Assembly: GCF_030732845.1 (NCBI RefSeq)
Contig: NZ_JASHKA010000009.1
Location: 124,001-188,000 of the forward strand
Origin: Roseibium sp. MMSF_3544
GTDB lineage: Bacteria > Pseudomonadota > Alphaproteobacteria > Rhizobiales > Stappiaceae
Length of the DNA: 64,000 bases
Direction: 5' to 3'
In this document: in pieces, positions 46,429-58,668 of the stretch
Position numbering within the stretch: position 1 is the first letter of the stretch
How the letters are laid out: every line of letters begins with the position of its first letter
The notes under the pieces: generated by a model
Told to the model about the DNA's origin: nothing
The model's input: only the letters and a program-made list of their open reading frames with translations
The model's database searches: none
Translations under genes and position numbers: made by a program

Positions 46429-46629
46429 GGCGAAGAACCTGATTGAAACGCTCTTGCCAGCTTGAACCCCGAGCCTTAATCAGTTCTTTCCATATCGTTA
46501 TTGGCCTGTTGAGAACCCGGGTTTCCGATCATCAGGGTTAATAGAGTATTATGAACGACCGCAACAAACAGAGACCAATCTGATGTCGTTTACCGGCGCT
46601 TCAGCGAGGCGCCTTCGCTTGGACGCCTG

Positions 46630-47340
46630 ATGCCATTTAGAGCCACCATTTTGACGCTATACCCGGACATGTTTCCGGGGCCACTGGGGCACAGCCTGTC
46701 GGGGCGCGCACTTGAGAAGAGCTTGTGGCAGCTCGAAACCAGTCAGATCCGGGACTTTGCGAGCGACAAGCACCGCAGTGTTGACGATACGCCCGCCGGC
46801 GGTGGGGCCGGTATGATCTTGCGCGCAGATATTCTGGCAAAGGCGATCGATGCGGCGGCACCTTCAACCGATCCGCGCCCGAAGCTTCTCATGAGCCCGC
46901 GCGGGCGACCCTTTACGCAGGATTACGCCCATGAACTTGCCGAAGGGCCGGGCGCGATCATTGTCTGCGGCCGTTTTGAGGGTATCGACCAGCGGGTCAT
47001 CGACGCCAGAGAGCTGGAGGAAGTTTCCATTGGTGACTACATCCTGTCAGGTGGTGAAATCGGCGCGATTGCCATGCTGGACGCGGTGATCCGGCTTCTG
47101 CCAGGTGTCATGGGGAATATGGAAAGTGCCGAAGCGGAGAGTTTTGAAACAGGTCTCCTGGAACACCCGCACTATACCCGCCCGGCCCTGTTTGAAGGTC
47201 ATGCCATTCCCGATGTGCTGACCTCCGGCAATCACCAGAAAATCCATGACTGGCGCATGGCCGAGGCCGAGCGATTGACCCGGGAGCGGCGTCCGGATCT
47301 ATGGGATGCTTACATGGCCGATGAGGACGACGTCGACTGA
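46630..47340 (+). CDS. trmD: tRNA m1G37 methyltransferase
   Basis: Methylates G37 of tRNAs next to the anticodon to prevent frameshifting. The 236-residue SPOUT protein has [38 protein letters not shown], and the knot segments [26 protein letters not shown] and [14 protein letters not shown]. Separated from rplS by a regulator gene on the other strand. Confidence 0.96.
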   Translation: MPFRATILTLYPDMFPGPLGHSLSGRALEKSLWQLETSQIRDFASDKHRSVDDTPAGGGAGMILRADILAKAIDAAAPSTDPRPKLLMSPRGRPFTQDYAHELAEGPGAIIVCGRFEGIDQRVIDARELEEVSIGDYILSGGEIGAIAMLDAVIRLLPGVMGNMESAEAESFETGLLEHPHYTRPALFEGHAIPDVLTSGNHQKIHDWRMAEAERLTRERRPDLWDAYMADEDDVD

Positions 47341-47361
47341 AACTGCCGCACATAATGCGTG

Positions 47362-48522
47362 TCACGGACCCTGAATCTGTCCGGCTTCAGTCTCTCCCAG
47401 CTTCGCCAGAACCTGCACACCCCGCCGGACGATGTCGGCCTGTGAACGGGCGCCGGTCTTGGACGTTGCGCTCGCCAGGTGGTTCCTGGCTGTGTTGTAG
47501 GAAATCTGCAGGGTATCTGCCGCTTCTCTCAGAGAAGAGCCGAGAACAAGCTGTTGCACGAGCAGGCTTTCGCGTTCCGTCAGACCAAAAGCAGCGGACA
47601 GGATCTTCTCGGACGGCCTTGGCACGTCGGCGGGGTCGAAAATCGTAACCAGAAGCGGTAGCGCGGGCGCGAGGAAAGGCGCGAAACCCGGATGGATCTC
47701 GTCCTTGTGCTGTATCGGCATGACAAAACAGAAGGACCCGGCCTGCCGTTCCTCGGTCAAAGCAACCGGTCCAACAGGCATGGATGTGCGTGACGCTTTT
47801 TCAATTGCGGCCTGAAGGGAGGTCTGAACGCTGGACTTGCGTGCGGTCAGTCGGAGCATCCGGTCGGAGTGGATCATTCCACCGCCGGCAAGAGTTCTCC
47901 TTGCCATCTGGTTCAAATGCCTGATCTTGCCGGTTGGCGAGACAAGCAAGGCTGCTGTCGGAATGCGATCGAGCCAGAATTGAGGGTTTGCCGGCACCGC
48001 CTCCCGCTTGGCGACCTCAAGAAGAAGGCTGAAAGCGTTTTGCAGATGAGGCCTCAGAAAGCCGAACAGATCGCGGACGTGCTGCTCTTCGCGCATGCCC
48101 ATGTTCTTGGGCAGATTGGCCGCGACGAATGCCGAGTCCTGACCATGGCGGTGCAAGATGACGCCGAAAGCGCGATTGATCTCACCATGGTCTTTCAGGA
48201 ATTCATGATAGAAATCCATATGTTCAACATCTGCGGGGGCGACGTAGTCACCTGTAAAGACAACGTCGGAAGGATTGCACTTCAGGGCGATCGGGGGAAA
48301 CGGATTGGGCGAAATCGCCTCGCACAGCCTGGTTTCAGCATCGCTGCCATGATTGAACATGGCGCAGTCATAGACTGAGTTTTCATAGACGCATTGCGCC
48401 TGATAAGAGATCGGAAGATCAGGATATATGGCCGCAAGATCTGACAACACACCAGATATGCCACCTTCCAGTACAGCAGAAGAGTAGAGTTTATGTAGTA
48501 AACCAGCCTGATCTGCTACCAT
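47362..48522 (-). CDS. LuxR family transcriptional regulator with long N-terminal sensory part
   Basis: A 386-residue protein with a C-terminal LuxR helix-turn-helix (FGLTERESLLVQQLVLGSSLREAADTLQISYNTARNHLASATSKTGARSQ, split here for reading as residues about 320-370). The first 300 residues are unassigned but contain a PAS-like [26 protein letters not shown] 48522 is preferred over a TTG 15 codons upstream. Regulated genes cannot be told. It is inserted between trmD and rplS. Confidence 0.8.
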   Translation of the reverse strand: MVADQAGLLHKLYSSAVLEGGISGVLSDLAAIYPDLPISYQAQCVYENSVYDCAMFNHGSDAETRLCEAISPNPFPPIALKCNPSDVVFTGDYVAPADVEHMDFYHEFLKDHGEINRAFGVILHRHGQDSAFVAANLPKNMGMREEQHVRDLFGFLRPHLQNAFSLLLEVAKREAVPANPQFWLDRIPTAALLVSPTGKIRHLNQMARRTLAGGGMIHSDRMLRLTARKSSVQTSLQAAIEKASRTSMPVGPVALTEERQAGSFCFVMPIQHKDEIHPGFAPFLAPALPLLVTIFDPADVPRPSEKILSAAFGLTERESLLVQQLVLGSSLREAADTLQISYNTARNHLASATSKTGARSQADIVRRGVQVLAKLGETEAGQIQGP

Positions 48523-48601
48523 ATGTTGAAATCCGTAAACATTGCGCGGACGTTTGCTGCTCTGCAATAAACTTTATTTTTAATTTCCCGTAAATGCCAG
48601 G

Positions 48602-48632
48602 GTGACATTTTTTTTAATATGTGCTATATAAT
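48602..48632 (+). promoter_or_regulatory. Candidate promoter for a small RNA
   Basis: GTGACA (48602-48607), 17 bases, then TATATA overlapping TATAAT (48625-48632), in an AT-rich tract (48570-48700) that contrasts with the GC-rich genes around it. Confidence 0.45.
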
Positions 48633-48637
48633 TTGTG

Positions 48638-48746
48638 TTGCAACCCAATTTATTTTAGTAGTTGTATTTATTTTAAGCAAATATGCTAAGTTACTTTAGG
48701 TTATGCTGAACATCAGCAGCGGCACTTGTGCCGCTGCTTTTGTTTT
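48638..48746 (+). ncRNA. Candidate small RNA of about 105 nt
   Basis: Defined only by a promoter-like sequence at its left and a Rho-independent terminator at its right, with no convincing gene between. It is AT-rich. A short frame from ATG 48703 reads through the terminator stem and does not look like a protein. Alternatively this is the transcription start region of rplS with an early terminator (attenuator). Confidence 0.4.
48714..48746 (+). terminator. Rho-independent terminator upstream of rplS
   Basis: AGCAGCGGCAC and GTGCCGCTGCT pair perfectly around a TT loop, followed by TTTGTTTT. It is 260 bases before rplS and not behind any recognised gene on the plus strand. Confidence 0.8.
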
Positions 48747-49009
48747 CAGCGCATTCCCTTTTGGCCTGACTCGTCTACCTTGCAGGGCTAAAAACCGAAT
48801 GACAAAGCGGGGAAATTCCTGTATACGCCCGCGAAGCTGGACAGAGTCAGGTCAATTTCAACTGATATGGCTTGCGGGGAATACCGGTAACGGTTTGAAC
48901 CCAAACACAAACCGGCAGATATGCAACATGGCCCAGAGCTGGTGGATTCGTTTCCGGCCTATGCGAGGAAACGCTTTGACCGCTTTGTAATTGAAAAGGG
49001 AAAAATGCC

Positions 49010-49480
49010 ATGAATATCATCGAGCAGCTGAATGCTGAAGAAATGGAGAAAATCGAAGCGCAACGGAAGCTTCCTGAATTTTCTCCAGGTGACACGGTTC
49101 GCGTCAACGTGAAGGTCACCGAAGGCAACCGGACCCGTACGCAGGCTTACGAAGGTGTTTGCATTGCCCGTTCAGGCGGCGGCATCAACGAGAGCTTCAC
49201 CGTCCGTAAAATTTCCTATGGTGAAGGCGTCGAGCGTGTCTTCCCGATTTATTCTCCGATGCTGGAAGGCGTTGAAGTTGTGCGTCGCGGCAAGGTCCGC
49301 CGCGCGAAGCTCTACTACCTGCGCGATCGCCGCGGTAAGTCCGCTCGTATCACCGAAAACACCAATGTCCGCTCCAAGCGCCTCAACGAAGAAGCGCGCG
49401 CTGAAGCGGCTGCGGTCAAGGCCGCCAAGGCGGAAGCCAAGAAGGCTGAGCAGGAAGCTGCCGAAAGCGCTGCTGAATAA
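49010..49480 (+). CDS. rplS: Ribosomal protein L19
   Basis: Large-subunit protein at the 30S-50S interface. It has [17 protein letters not shown], the signature RIQAYEGV-type segment [16 protein letters not shown], and [23 protein letters not shown]. The 156 residues include an Ala/Glu/Lys-rich tail typical of the group. It has its own 480-base upstream region, instead of following trmD directly. Confidence 0.97.
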   Translation: MNIIEQLNAEEMEKIEAQRKLPEFSPGDTVRVNVKVTEGNRTRTQAYEGVCIARSGGGINESFTVRKISYGEGVERVFPIYSPMLEGVEVVRRGKVRRAKLYYLRDRRGKSARITENTNVRSKRLNEEARAEAAAVKAAKAEAKKAEQEAAESAAE

Positions 49481-49502
49481 GCCCGTCCGGCATGACATTT
49501 TG

Positions 49503-49530
49503 AAAGGCGGTCCTGGTGACCGCCTTTTTT
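49503..49530 (+). terminator. Rho-independent terminator of rplS
   Basis: AAAGGCGGTC and GACCGCCTTT form a stem around a CTGGT loop, with six T at the end, 22 bases after the rplS stop. Confidence 0.9.
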
Positions 49531-49745
49531 GATTTGGCCGGCTTTGACGCAGCCCGCCCGTCAATCAATCTCAGTTGAATTCAGCTCAACCCGTCAGAAC
49601 TTGACGTTTAAGCGGCGCTGCGTCATTCACTAGCCAGAATTAACGGACACTCTGTGCCGCATCTGACGGCCAAGGACAACGATGCCGGAGGCGAGCGCCC
49701 GGACGCTAGCACCGCCTGGAACCGGACGCATTTGAGGAGAGACCC

Positions 49746-51158
49746 ATGGCGAAAGCACGCACGCTTTACGACAAGATCTGGGACGACCATCTGGTCGACA
49801 TGCAGCCGGACGGGACCGGACTGCTCTATATTGACCGCCACCTGGTGCATGAAGTTACCAGCCCGCAGGCCTTTGAAGGTCTGCGCATGCATGGTCGCAA
49901 GGTACGTAGCCCGCAGAAAACCCTCGCTGTTGTCGACCATAACGTGCCGACGACCGACCGCCGCCACGGGATCGACGACCCTGAATCTGCTTTGCAGGTC
50001 GAAACGCTTGCCAAGAACGCCTCTGAGTTCGGTGTTGAATACTATTCCGAACTCGACATGCGCCAGGGTGTCGTTCACATCGTCGGTCCGGAACAGGGTT
50101 TCACCCTGCCGGGCATGACCATTGTCTGTGGCGACAGCCATACCTCGACGCACGGCGCCTTCGGATCGCTGGCGCACGGTATCGGTACGTCGGAAGTTGA
50201 ACACGTCCTGGCCACACAAACCCTGATCCAGAAAAAAGCCAAGAACATGCTGGTGAAGGTGAATGGCGACATCCCGGCCGGCGTGACGGCGAAAGACATT
50301 GTGCTTGCGATTATCGGCAAGATCGGGACTGCAGGCGGAACCGGTTACGTGATCGAGTATGCCGGTGACGCGATCCGGTCGCTGTCCATGGAAGGCCGGA
50401 TGACTGTCTGCAACATGTCGATCGAAGCCGGCGCGCGCGCAGGACTGATCGCGCCTGACGAAACCACGTTCAACTACGTCAAAGGCCGGCCCAAGGCGCC
50501 GACAGGCGAAGCCTGGGACATGGCGATGGCCCACTGGCGCACCCTGCATTCCGATGCAGATGCGGATTTCGACAAGGTCGTGGAACTGGACGCTGCCAAT
50601 CTACCGCCGATCGTTTCCTGGGGTTCGTCTCCGGAAGACGTGGTTTCCGTTGAAGGGGTTGTGCCAAATCCCGACGAAATCGAAGACGAAAACCGCCGGG
50701 ATTCAAAAAAGCGTGCCCTCGATTACATGGGACTGGAACCGGGCACGAAGATCACCGACATCAAGATCGACCGGGCGTTTATCGGGTCTTGCACCAACGG
50801 CCGTATCGAGGATCTGCGCGCTGCCGCCGCTGTTATCGGAAACCACAAAGTAGCCCCGCATGTCGATGCCATGGTGGTTCCCGGGTCCGGACTGGTGAAG
50901 GAGCAGGCCGAGGAAGAAGGTCTTGATGTGATCTTCAAGGAAGCCGGATTTGACTGGCGCGAGCCCGGTTGTTCCATGTGCCTTGCCATGAACGCGGACA
51001 AGCTCAAGCCGGGTGAACGGTGCGCTTCCACGTCGAACCGGAATTTCGAGGGCCGGCAGGGTCACAAGGGCCGCACGCACCTGGTTTCACCAGCCATGGC
51101 CGCCGCCGCAGCGATTGCCGGACATTTCGTGGATATCCGCGACTGGACGGTCAATTGA
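49746..51158 (+). CDS. leuC: 3-isopropylmalate dehydratase large subunit
   Basis: Aconitase-like enzyme that isomerises 2- to 3-isopropylmalate in leucine synthesis, with LeuD (not in this window). The 470-residue protein has the iron-sulfur cysteines at 349 (GSCTNGR), 409 and 412 ([10 protein letters not shown]), and the substrate segments [14 protein letters not shown] and [20 protein letters not shown] ribosome site precedes it. Confidence 0.97.
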   Translation: MAKARTLYDKIWDDHLVDMQPDGTGLLYIDRHLVHEVTSPQAFEGLRMHGRKVRSPQKTLAVVDHNVPTTDRRHGIDDPESALQVETLAKNASEFGVEYYSELDMRQGVVHIVGPEQGFTLPGMTIVCGDSHTSTHGAFGSLAHGIGTSEVEHVLATQTLIQKKAKNMLVKVNGDIPAGVTAKDIVLAIIGKIGTAGGTGYVIEYAGDAIRSLSMEGRMTVCNMSIEAGARAGLIAPDETTFNYVKGRPKAPTGEAWDMAMAHWRTLHSDADADFDKVVELDAANLPPIVSWGSSPEDVVSVEGVVPNPDEIEDENRRDSKKRALDYMGLEPGTKITDIKIDRAFIGSCTNGRIEDLRAAAAVIGNHKVAPHVDAMVVPGSGLVKEQAEEEGLDVIFKEAGFDWREPGCSMCLAMNADKLKPGERCASTSNRNFEGRQGHKGRTHLVSPAMAAAAAIAGHFVDIRDWTVN

Positions 51159-51192
51159 TTCGATTGTCGCTTCGTCAATCGAATCCGAATGT

Positions 51193-51220
51193 GAAAGGGC
51201 GCCCTGGTGGCGCCCTTTTC
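51193..51220 (+). terminator. Rho-independent terminator of leuC
   Basis: AAAGGGCGCC and GGCGCCCTTTT pair around CTGGT, 35 bases after the stop. leuC is therefore a single-gene unit; the remaining gap to 51461 holds no gene. Confidence 0.88.
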
Positions 51221-51461
51221 CGTCAGGATCGCAAATCCGTCAAAATGACGCAGAAGTTTTTCCTTTTTGCGCAAATGATTCATACATTTACGAAAAATCC
51301 TTTGCCAGAAAGCACCTTTCAACAAGCGCTTTCAGAATTGAAATTGACGGGCTTCACAAGACTGTCACCTCGGCACTACAATGTTCGCGTCACAAAAGGA
51401 CATGTTCCGCTGTCCGATTGACCGGACACCGGACATTCCGGCTAGGTGTGAGGAGCGGAAG

Positions 51462-52019
51462 GTGACAGTAGCGGTTTCGTCGGGAGCCCATCCGGCGTTG
51501 GTGCTCAATGCGGATTACCGGCCATTGAGCTACTATCCATTGTCTTTGTGGTCTTGGCAGGACACCATCAAGGCAGTGTTTCTGGATCGGGTAAACATTG
51601 TTGCGGAGTATGATGCGGCGGTCCGAAGTCCGAGCTTCGAGTTCCGATTGCCGAGCGTCGTCTCGCTCAAAACCTTTGTCAAACCCAGCCGATACCCCGC
51701 CTTCACCCGCTTTAACGTCTTTCTCCGCGACAAATTCCAGTGCCAGTATTGCGGCTCCAAAGAGGAGCTGACTTTTGATCACCTCGTTCCCCGTTCCAAA
51801 GGTGGCCTGACCACATGGGATAACGTGATCACCGCCTGCTCCCCCTGCAATCTCCGCAAATCCAACAAGTCCTGTGAGCAGCTGAACATGTGGCCCATGC
51901 ACATGCCGTTTCAGCCGACGATCCAGGACCTGCACAACAACGGCCGCGGCTTTCCGCCGAATTATCTGCACGAAAGCTGGATGGATTTCCTCTATTGGGA
52001 TACCGAACTGGAACCGTAA
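51462..52019 (+). CDS. HNH endonuclease
   Basis: A 185-residue protein with a zinc-type HNH domain: CQYCGSKEELTFDHLVPRSKGG, then NVITACSPCN, with two CxxC pairs and the D-H-N active-site residues. The N-terminal half (VLNADYRPLSYYPLSLWSWQ) is typical of a stand-alone family common in bacterial chromosomes, with unknown role. The start is GTG at 51462 behind GGAGCGG; the open frame continues upstream without coding character. Confidence 0.85.
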   Translation: MTVAVSSGAHPALVLNADYRPLSYYPLSLWSWQDTIKAVFLDRVNIVAEYDAAVRSPSFEFRLPSVVSLKTFVKPSRYPAFTRFNVFLRDKFQCQYCGSKEELTFDHLVPRSKGGLTTWDNVITACSPCNLRKSNKSCEQLNMWPMHMPFQPTIQDLHNNGRGFPPNYLHESWMDFLYWDTELEP

Positions 52020-52087
52020 AGCAATCAAGGCTTCGGTATCGGTTGTGCCGCCCGCCAGAGTGGTCGGGCAGACTTTATTTATGCGCG

Positions 52088-52102
52088 TTAAGACTTATTT
52101 AA
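52088..52102. promoter_or_regulatory. Perfect CtrA-binding motif
   Basis: TTAA-GACTTAT-TTAA followed by C: an exact match to the CtrA consensus TTAA-N7-TTAA, 76 bases upstream of the TadG-like gene. It suggests cell-cycle control of that gene. Confidence 0.6.
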
Positions 52103-52177
52103 CTCCCTTTAAAGAGTTCATTTAAGAATTTAGGTACTTTTCTGTAGTAACTGTCTCATGAAAGCTGTGAGGCAGTC

Positions 52178-53536
52178 ATGATCAAACATCGAATTTCGAC
52201 TATCAAAAATCTTAAAACACGGTTCCTTAAAGACCGTAACGGGGCGATCATTCCGCTCTTCGGTCTCATGCTGGTCATCATCGTCGTTATGGCGGGTGCC
52301 GCAGTGGATGTGTCGAGGGTCGTCAATGCGCGCGAGAAGCTCTCCTATGCGCTTGATGCAGCCGCACTTGCCGCGGCCACGGACCTGTCAACACAGGAGC
52401 TGACGGACTCCGAGATCCAGGAGATCATTACAGATTCCTTCAATGCCAACCTGGCGGACGACACGTTCCTGACCGAGGCCATTGAAAATCTGTCCTTTAC
52501 CGTCGATAGCGAAAACGGTTTGATCACCGTCAGCTCAGCCGCCACCATGGACAACCTGTTCATCGACATGGGCGGATACGGACAAGAGGCTTTCGGCCCG
52601 GAGGCATTCACCTTCGGCACCAGTTCGCAGGTGACCTACTCGCGCTTCGATGTTGAAATGGCGATGGTTGTCGACGTGACCGGATCGATGTCCGGCGAGA
52701 TCGAAGACCTTAAGGACGCCGCGGAATCGGTGGTCAACATTCTCATTCCGGATGGCACCACAGAGAGCAAGGTCAAGATTTCGATTGTGCCTTACAGCGT
52801 CGGCGTCAACTTGGATTCTTATGCGTCCTCGGCGACCGACGGTTTGAGCACGCGTTGCGCAACTGAACGCGACGGCGACGAAAAATACACCGACGCGAGC
52901 TTTACCGTCGAACCTCTCGGCGACGGATCAGGGACCTACCGCTCGCAGGATTGTTCCGACTCTGTCATTCAGCCACTTACGGACAATCGTACGACGCTCA
53001 TGTCAGCGATCTCTGGTCTTACGACAGACGGTTACACGGCAGGACAAACCGGCATTGGGATCGGTTGGTACACCCTTTCTCCCAACTGGTCAGATCTTTG
53101 GCCGACAGAGTCTGCGCCTGCCGCTTACTCCAATACCGAAGTGTTGAAGTTTGCCTTGATAATGACTGATGGTGATTTCAATACGCACTATGACAAACAG
53201 AGCCTGACCAAGAACCAGTGCCAAAACAAGAAAAACAACGGCCAATATGACGGCACCTGTTACAACGGCACAAACGACTACTGGCTGGAAAAGTCCCAAT
53301 GGGGATATTCCGGGAAGTCTTCACAGCGGGCTCTTTCGATGTGCTCCGCCATGCAGGATGCTGGTATCACGATCTATACGGTTTATTTCGGAACCGCGAC
53401 GGGGTCCGATGGTGCAAGAGTGATGGAAGACTGCGCGGATCCGGACAAGTATTACGTCGCTACGTCCGCGGATGATCTGGTCTCGGCGTTTTCCAACATC
53501 GCCAAGAAGATCCAGCAGGTCTTCCTGTCGCAGTGA
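52178..53536 (+). CDS. TadG-like pilus-associated protein with von Willebrand factor A domain
   Basis: A 452-residue membrane-anchored exported protein. The N-terminus has the TadE/TadG pattern, with RNGAIIPLFGLMLVIIVVMAG (membrane helix preceded by a positive run) and a helical AREKLSYALDAAALAAAT. The outer part is a vWA domain with a MIDAS-like DVTGSMSG and FALIMTDGDFN. No other tad genes lie nearby, so it is an orphan TadG-type protein, possibly acting in adhesion or surface assembly. A CtrA motif lies upstream and a two-way terminator downstream. Confidence 0.85.
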   Translation: MIKHRISTIKNLKTRFLKDRNGAIIPLFGLMLVIIVVMAGAAVDVSRVVNAREKLSYALDAAALAAATDLSTQELTDSEIQEIITDSFNANLADDTFLTEAIENLSFTVDSENGLITVSSAATMDNLFIDMGGYGQEAFGPEAFTFGTSSQVTYSRFDVEMAMVVDVTGSMSGEIEDLKDAAESVVNILIPDGTTESKVKISIVPYSVGVNLDSYASSATDGLSTRCATERDGDEKYTDASFTVEPLGDGSGTYRSQDCSDSVIQPLTDNRTTLMSAISGLTTDGYTAGQTGIGIGWYTLSPNWSDLWPTESAPAAYSNTEVLKFALIMTDGDFNTHYDKQSLTKNQCQNKKNNGQYDGTCYNGTNDYWLEKSQWGYSGKSSQRALSMCSAMQDAGITIYTVYFGTATGSDGARVMEDCADPDKYYVATSADDLVSAFSNIAKKIQQVFLSQ

Positions 53537-53556
53537 GGACCTTGCTCAGAATAAAG

Positions 53557-53585
53557 AAAAGCCCGCCGTTTGGCGGGCTTTTTTA
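53557..53585. terminator. Bidirectional Rho-independent terminator
   Basis: AAAAGCCCGCC and GGCGGGCTTTTTT pair around a GTTT loop between convergent tadG-like and acsA; both strands have a T-run after the stem. Confidence 0.9.
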
Positions 53586-53599
53586 TTGTGATGCCGTGA

Positions 53600-55537
<1,938 letters not shown>

Positions 55538-55736
55538 TTTTGAGAACCTCCCGAAACCGAAATTGGCCGGTGTTGGGTCACATCCTACCTCCACCGGCTT
55601 ATTTTCCGGGGGCCATTATGCGTATGCCCCCCTTTGGCGTCCAGAACCAAACATTAGTGCTTTAGTCGCCGAGTCCTTGGTCTAATGCGTTCAAATACGT
55701 AGTGAATTAGGCGTAGACACGTTTGTGCCCCGTCAC

Positions 55737-56138
55737 CTAGGAGCCGAACCAGCCGATAATTATGCCCTGGACCACAATGACACCGAGCCAGTGACCGCCA
55801 TCAATGAAGGTGAGACTCCAGGGACGGCCCTGGAAGCGATGATTGATGATCTGCGTGGTCATGATGATGCCGACCCAGATCATCAGGGCAGAGATGATGC
55901 CGGTGCGGATGCTGGTTTCACCCGTGTGGTAAATGACGCCGGCAAAGACGAAGGCCATCACGATCTGGCAGACGAATGCGATGCCGAGTGTTACCGGGTC
56001 CGGCTTTGTCTGCTCTTCCGTCAGGCTGGCCGCCCTCATCCAGGCTTTTCCCAGAATGCCGTACCAGATTGACCCGAACACAAAGGATCCGATGGCCGCA
56101 ACTGCAACCGCGATCAGATTCACACCGTCAAACATCAT
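55737..56138 (-). CDS. DUF1761 membrane protein
   Basis: A 133-residue protein with four hydrophobic helices. The N-terminal VNLIAVAVAAIGSFVFGSIWYGILGKAWM and the closing DGGHWLGVIVVQGIIIGWFG fit DUF1761, a family of unknown function. It follows the urease operon by 86 bases on the same strand, but nothing ties it to urease. Confidence 0.8.
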   Translation of the reverse strand: MMFDGVNLIAVAVAAIGSFVFGSIWYGILGKAWMRAASLTEEQTKPDPVTLGIAFVCQIVMAFVFAGVIYHTGETSIRTGIISALMIWVGIIMTTQIINHRFQGRPWSLTFIDGGHWLGVIVVQGIIIGWFGS

Positions 56139-56224
56139 GGTTCAGCCCCTCCGTATTCCTGCGGGTGCAGGGTGGGAGGAAACGGATGAAAGATCAAGCA
56201 GGAGTTGTTCCGTCGCGGACAAGT

Positions 56225-56851
56225 TCAGCCGGCGCCGGATTCAAGCCCGCCTTTCTCGACGATGAAATTCACGACCGTCTCGAGCCCCTCGCCTGCGCGT
56301 GTGTTCGCAAAGACGAAGGGTCTGGTTTTGCGCATCTTTTTGGCGTCCCGGTCCATGACATCAAGGTTGGCACCGACATGAGGCGCAAGGTCGGTCTTGT
56401 TGATGATCAGAAGATCGGACCGAGTGATTCCCGGGCCTCCCTTGCGCGGAATTTCCTCACCCGCTGCGACATCGATCACATAGATCGTCAGGTCGGCGAG
56501 CTCCGGTGAGAAAGTCGCTGCAAGATTGTCGCCGCCCGACTCGATCAGGATCAGATCGAGGTCCGGAATGGAGCGGGAGAGGTCATCGACCGCCGCCAGA
56601 TTTATCGATGCGTCTTCCCGGATTGCCGTGTGCGGGCAGCCACCGGTTTCGACACCGCGAATGCGATCGCTTGTGAGCGCCTGGGAGCGCATCAGCGCTT
56701 CAGCGTCTTCGCTGGTGTAAATGTCGTTTGTGATGACCGCGAGTGAAAAGCGCTCGCGCATTGCCTTGCACAGCCGGTCGGTCAGCGTGGTCTTGCCGGA
56801 GCCGACCGGACCGCCGATACCGACACGCAAGGGACCATTTGGGGATGTCAT
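56225..56851 (-). CDS. ureG: Urease accessory GTPase UreG
   Basis: Delivers nickel to apo-urease in a UreDFG complex using GTP. The 208-residue protein has the P-loop [13 protein letters not shown], the metal-binding [13 protein letters not shown] (Cys-Pro-His), [19 protein letters not shown] and the base motif INKTDLAP. It overlaps ureF by four bases and ends the operon. Confidence 0.97.
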   Translation of the reverse strand: MTSPNGPLRVGIGGPVGSGKTTLTDRLCKAMRERFSLAVITNDIYTSEDAEALMRSQALTSDRIRGVETGGCPHTAIREDASINLAAVDDLSRSIPDLDLILIESGGDNLAATFSPELADLTIYVIDVAAGEEIPRKGGPGITRSDLLIINKTDLAPHVGANLDVMDRDAKKMRKTRPFVFANTRAGEGLETVVNFIVEKGGLESGAG

Positions 56852-57561
56852 GAGCGAAACAGCCTCGAATACTGGGTTTCATGTGCCATGGAGGCGATGT
56901 CAGCCAAAAAGGTGGAACTGCCGAGATCTTCAAGTCCGGAGCTCGCAGCCGTCTGGCTGACCTCGAAAATCACCGGCTCGAGATGCGCCAGAACCTTCTG
57001 GCCATCATTCTGGCCGAGCGGAACAGCGCGGATCGCCGCCGAAACAATGTTGGCGGCGAAGGCCTGAAGGAAGGATGTGGTTGCGGCCTCCGCCGGAATT
57101 GCGTGGGCAGCGCAGACGAGACCGAGCGCGACCGGATAGGGCCAGGGGTCGCGGTCAGCATTGGCGACGCCGTGAAACAGGGTTTCCGCCGGTGTAACCG
57201 TTCCGGGAGCCCAACTTTTTGCCGCGGTTTCCAGAAACGCCGTGCCCTGAGCGCTGGTCTCAAGGTGCCTCTCCCTGGAGGGCTGAAGCGCAAGACCGAG
57301 TTCGCGAAGATCCAGAAGCGTTTCCCGATCTCCTTCCACGCAGGCACGATGGGCTTCCTGCAGCAAGATCGCGTCGTTTCGCCCTGTGCCGTAGCGCAGA
57401 ATATCGGTCAGCCATGCTTCGAGGTCGGCGGCATTCGTGACGTCACCCCGCTCGATAACCTGCTCCAGACCATGGCTGTAGGTGAAAGCGCCGATCGGAA
57501 AGGCGGGCGACAGAAAGGTCATCAACCGGTAAAGCGCGGACGCGGATATGGAGTCAGTCAT
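56848..57561 (-). CDS. ureF: Urease accessory protein UreF
   Basis: Helical protein that bridges UreD and UreG and gates nickel transfer. The 237-residue protein starts [34 protein letters not shown], with the family's P-I-G-x-F-x-Y-S-H-G-L-E signature. The start at 57561 overlaps the ureE stop by eight bases; a longer frame through ureE is rejected. Confidence 0.93.
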   Translation of the reverse strand: MTDSISASALYRLMTFLSPAFPIGAFTYSHGLEQVIERGDVTNAADLEAWLTDILRYGTGRNDAILLQEAHRACVEGDRETLLDLRELGLALQPSRERHLETSAQGTAFLETAAKSWAPGTVTPAETLFHGVANADRDPWPYPVALGLVCAAHAIPAEAATTSFLQAFAANIVSAAIRAVPLGQNDGQKVLAHLEPVIFEVSQTAASSGLEDLGSSTFLADIASMAHETQYSRLFRS

Positions 57562-58036
57562 GGGAATGCCCGTGCCCATGATGATGATGGTGGCCATGTG
57601 TTCTGCCGTGCCCGTAGGCTCCGCCTTCGGGATCAAACGGTGCGGTAAGAGGTGTCAGCCGGCCTCCGAGCTTTTCGACCATGTCCTCAATGACGTGATC
57701 TCGCCGGATCCGAAGTGTCGCGCCCATCAACTGGGTTGGCAGGTGGCGGTTGCCCAGATGCCAGGCGATGCGTACGAGATGCGCCGCATCGTCGGCTTCG
57801 ATCTCGACCAGCTCTTCCGGCTCTGCCAGGACCTCGACAATGCGTCCATCCTCCAGCTCCAGGCCATCGCCGTGCTGGAGATGAACCACGCTTGGTTGAT
57901 CCAGCAGGAAGCTCAAACCGCTCTCGCCGGTCAGGACTGCACGGCGCCGGTACCTGTCATCGAGGTCCAGCGTGATCCGGTCAGCCGGAGCGTTTTGCCA
58001 GGTCTTGGCGGGGTGGATTGTCTGGACACGGATCAT
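57554..58036 (-). CDS. ureE: Urease nickel metallochaperone UreE
   Basis: Carries nickel to the activation complex. The 160-residue protein has the peptide-binding N domain (RGEVLTG-like [16 protein letters not shown]), the metal domain with [10 protein letters not shown], and a C-terminal histidine-rich tail (about 12 His in the last 20 residues) for extra nickel binding. Overlaps by four bases with the upstream GST gene. Confidence 0.95.
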   Translation of the reverse strand: MIRVQTIHPAKTWQNAPADRITLDLDDRYRRRAVLTGESGLSFLLDQPSVVHLQHGDGLELEDGRIVEVLAEPEELVEIEADDAAHLVRIAWHLGNRHLPTQLMGATLRIRRDHVIEDMVEKLGGRLTPLTAPFDPEGGAYGHGRTHGHHHHHGHGHSHD

Positions 58037-58638
58037 TGCGCTGCGTCGACCTTTGCCTTCATCGCCTTGAAAGCCGGGCGCTCGCGCAAGCGTTTGAAAT
58101 AGTCATAAACCGGTCCGTCCTGCGGCAGGTCGAACTTGGCGACGACCGCCCATCCCGAACAATGACCGATAATGATGTCGGCAAGCGTGAAGGTCTCGCC
58201 CATGGCGTAGGGCCCATCGCCGAGCTTTTGCTGCAGAATATCGAGACCATGCCGGAATTCCTTCCTGCAGGTGTCCTTGATCTCGGGAACCCTGATGTCT
58301 TCAGGAAGAATGAAAGTGTTCTTTGAGGCGGTCCAAAGAGCGCCCTCCAGGACATCAACGGCAAACTGGGTAAAGCTGTCCTGACGCGCCCGCTCCAGCG
58401 TGCCGGCGGGAAAAGTGAACTGTCCGTGCTTGTCGGCAAGATAGGTGCAGATCGCGACGGATTCAGTGATCACATTGCCATGGTCCAGGAGGATCGGCAC
58501 CTTGCCACCCGGGTCGAGTTTTCGCACGGTCTCGGACTGCGGCATCGCCGGGTCGATCTCATAAGGCTCGCCCAGTTCTTCCAGCAGCCACATCACCCGC
58601 ATCGCCCTGGTGCGCGGAAATCCGACGATCTTGTACAT
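58033..58638 (-). CDS. Glutathione S-transferase family protein inside the urease operon
   Basis: A 201-residue protein with the thioredoxin-like N domain ([46 protein letters not shown] with the glutathione-binding E-S pair) and a helical C domain ([13 protein letters not shown]). The start MYKIVG at 58638 has GGGAAAGAAAG upstream. It lies 30 bases after ureC and overlaps ureE by four, so it is translated with the urease genes. No urease role is established; it could relate to stress or thiol-nickel handling. Confidence 0.88.
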   Translation of the reverse strand: MYKIVGFPRTRAMRVMWLLEELGEPYEIDPAMPQSETVRKLDPGGKVPILLDHGNVITESVAICTYLADKHGQFTFPAGTLERARQDSFTQFAVDVLEGALWTASKNTFILPEDIRVPEIKDTCRKEFRHGLDILQQKLGDGPYAMGETFTLADIIIGHCSGWAVVAKFDLPQDGPVYDYFKRLRERPAFKAMKAKVDAAQ

Positions 58639-58668
58639 GTCTTTCTTTCCCAATCGACGATCCGTACC

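Noticed and set aside
48703..48990. A 95-codon plus-strand frame starting MLNISSGTCAAAF
   Set aside because: It begins inside the terminator hairpin region, has no good ribosome site and reads like non-coding DNA.
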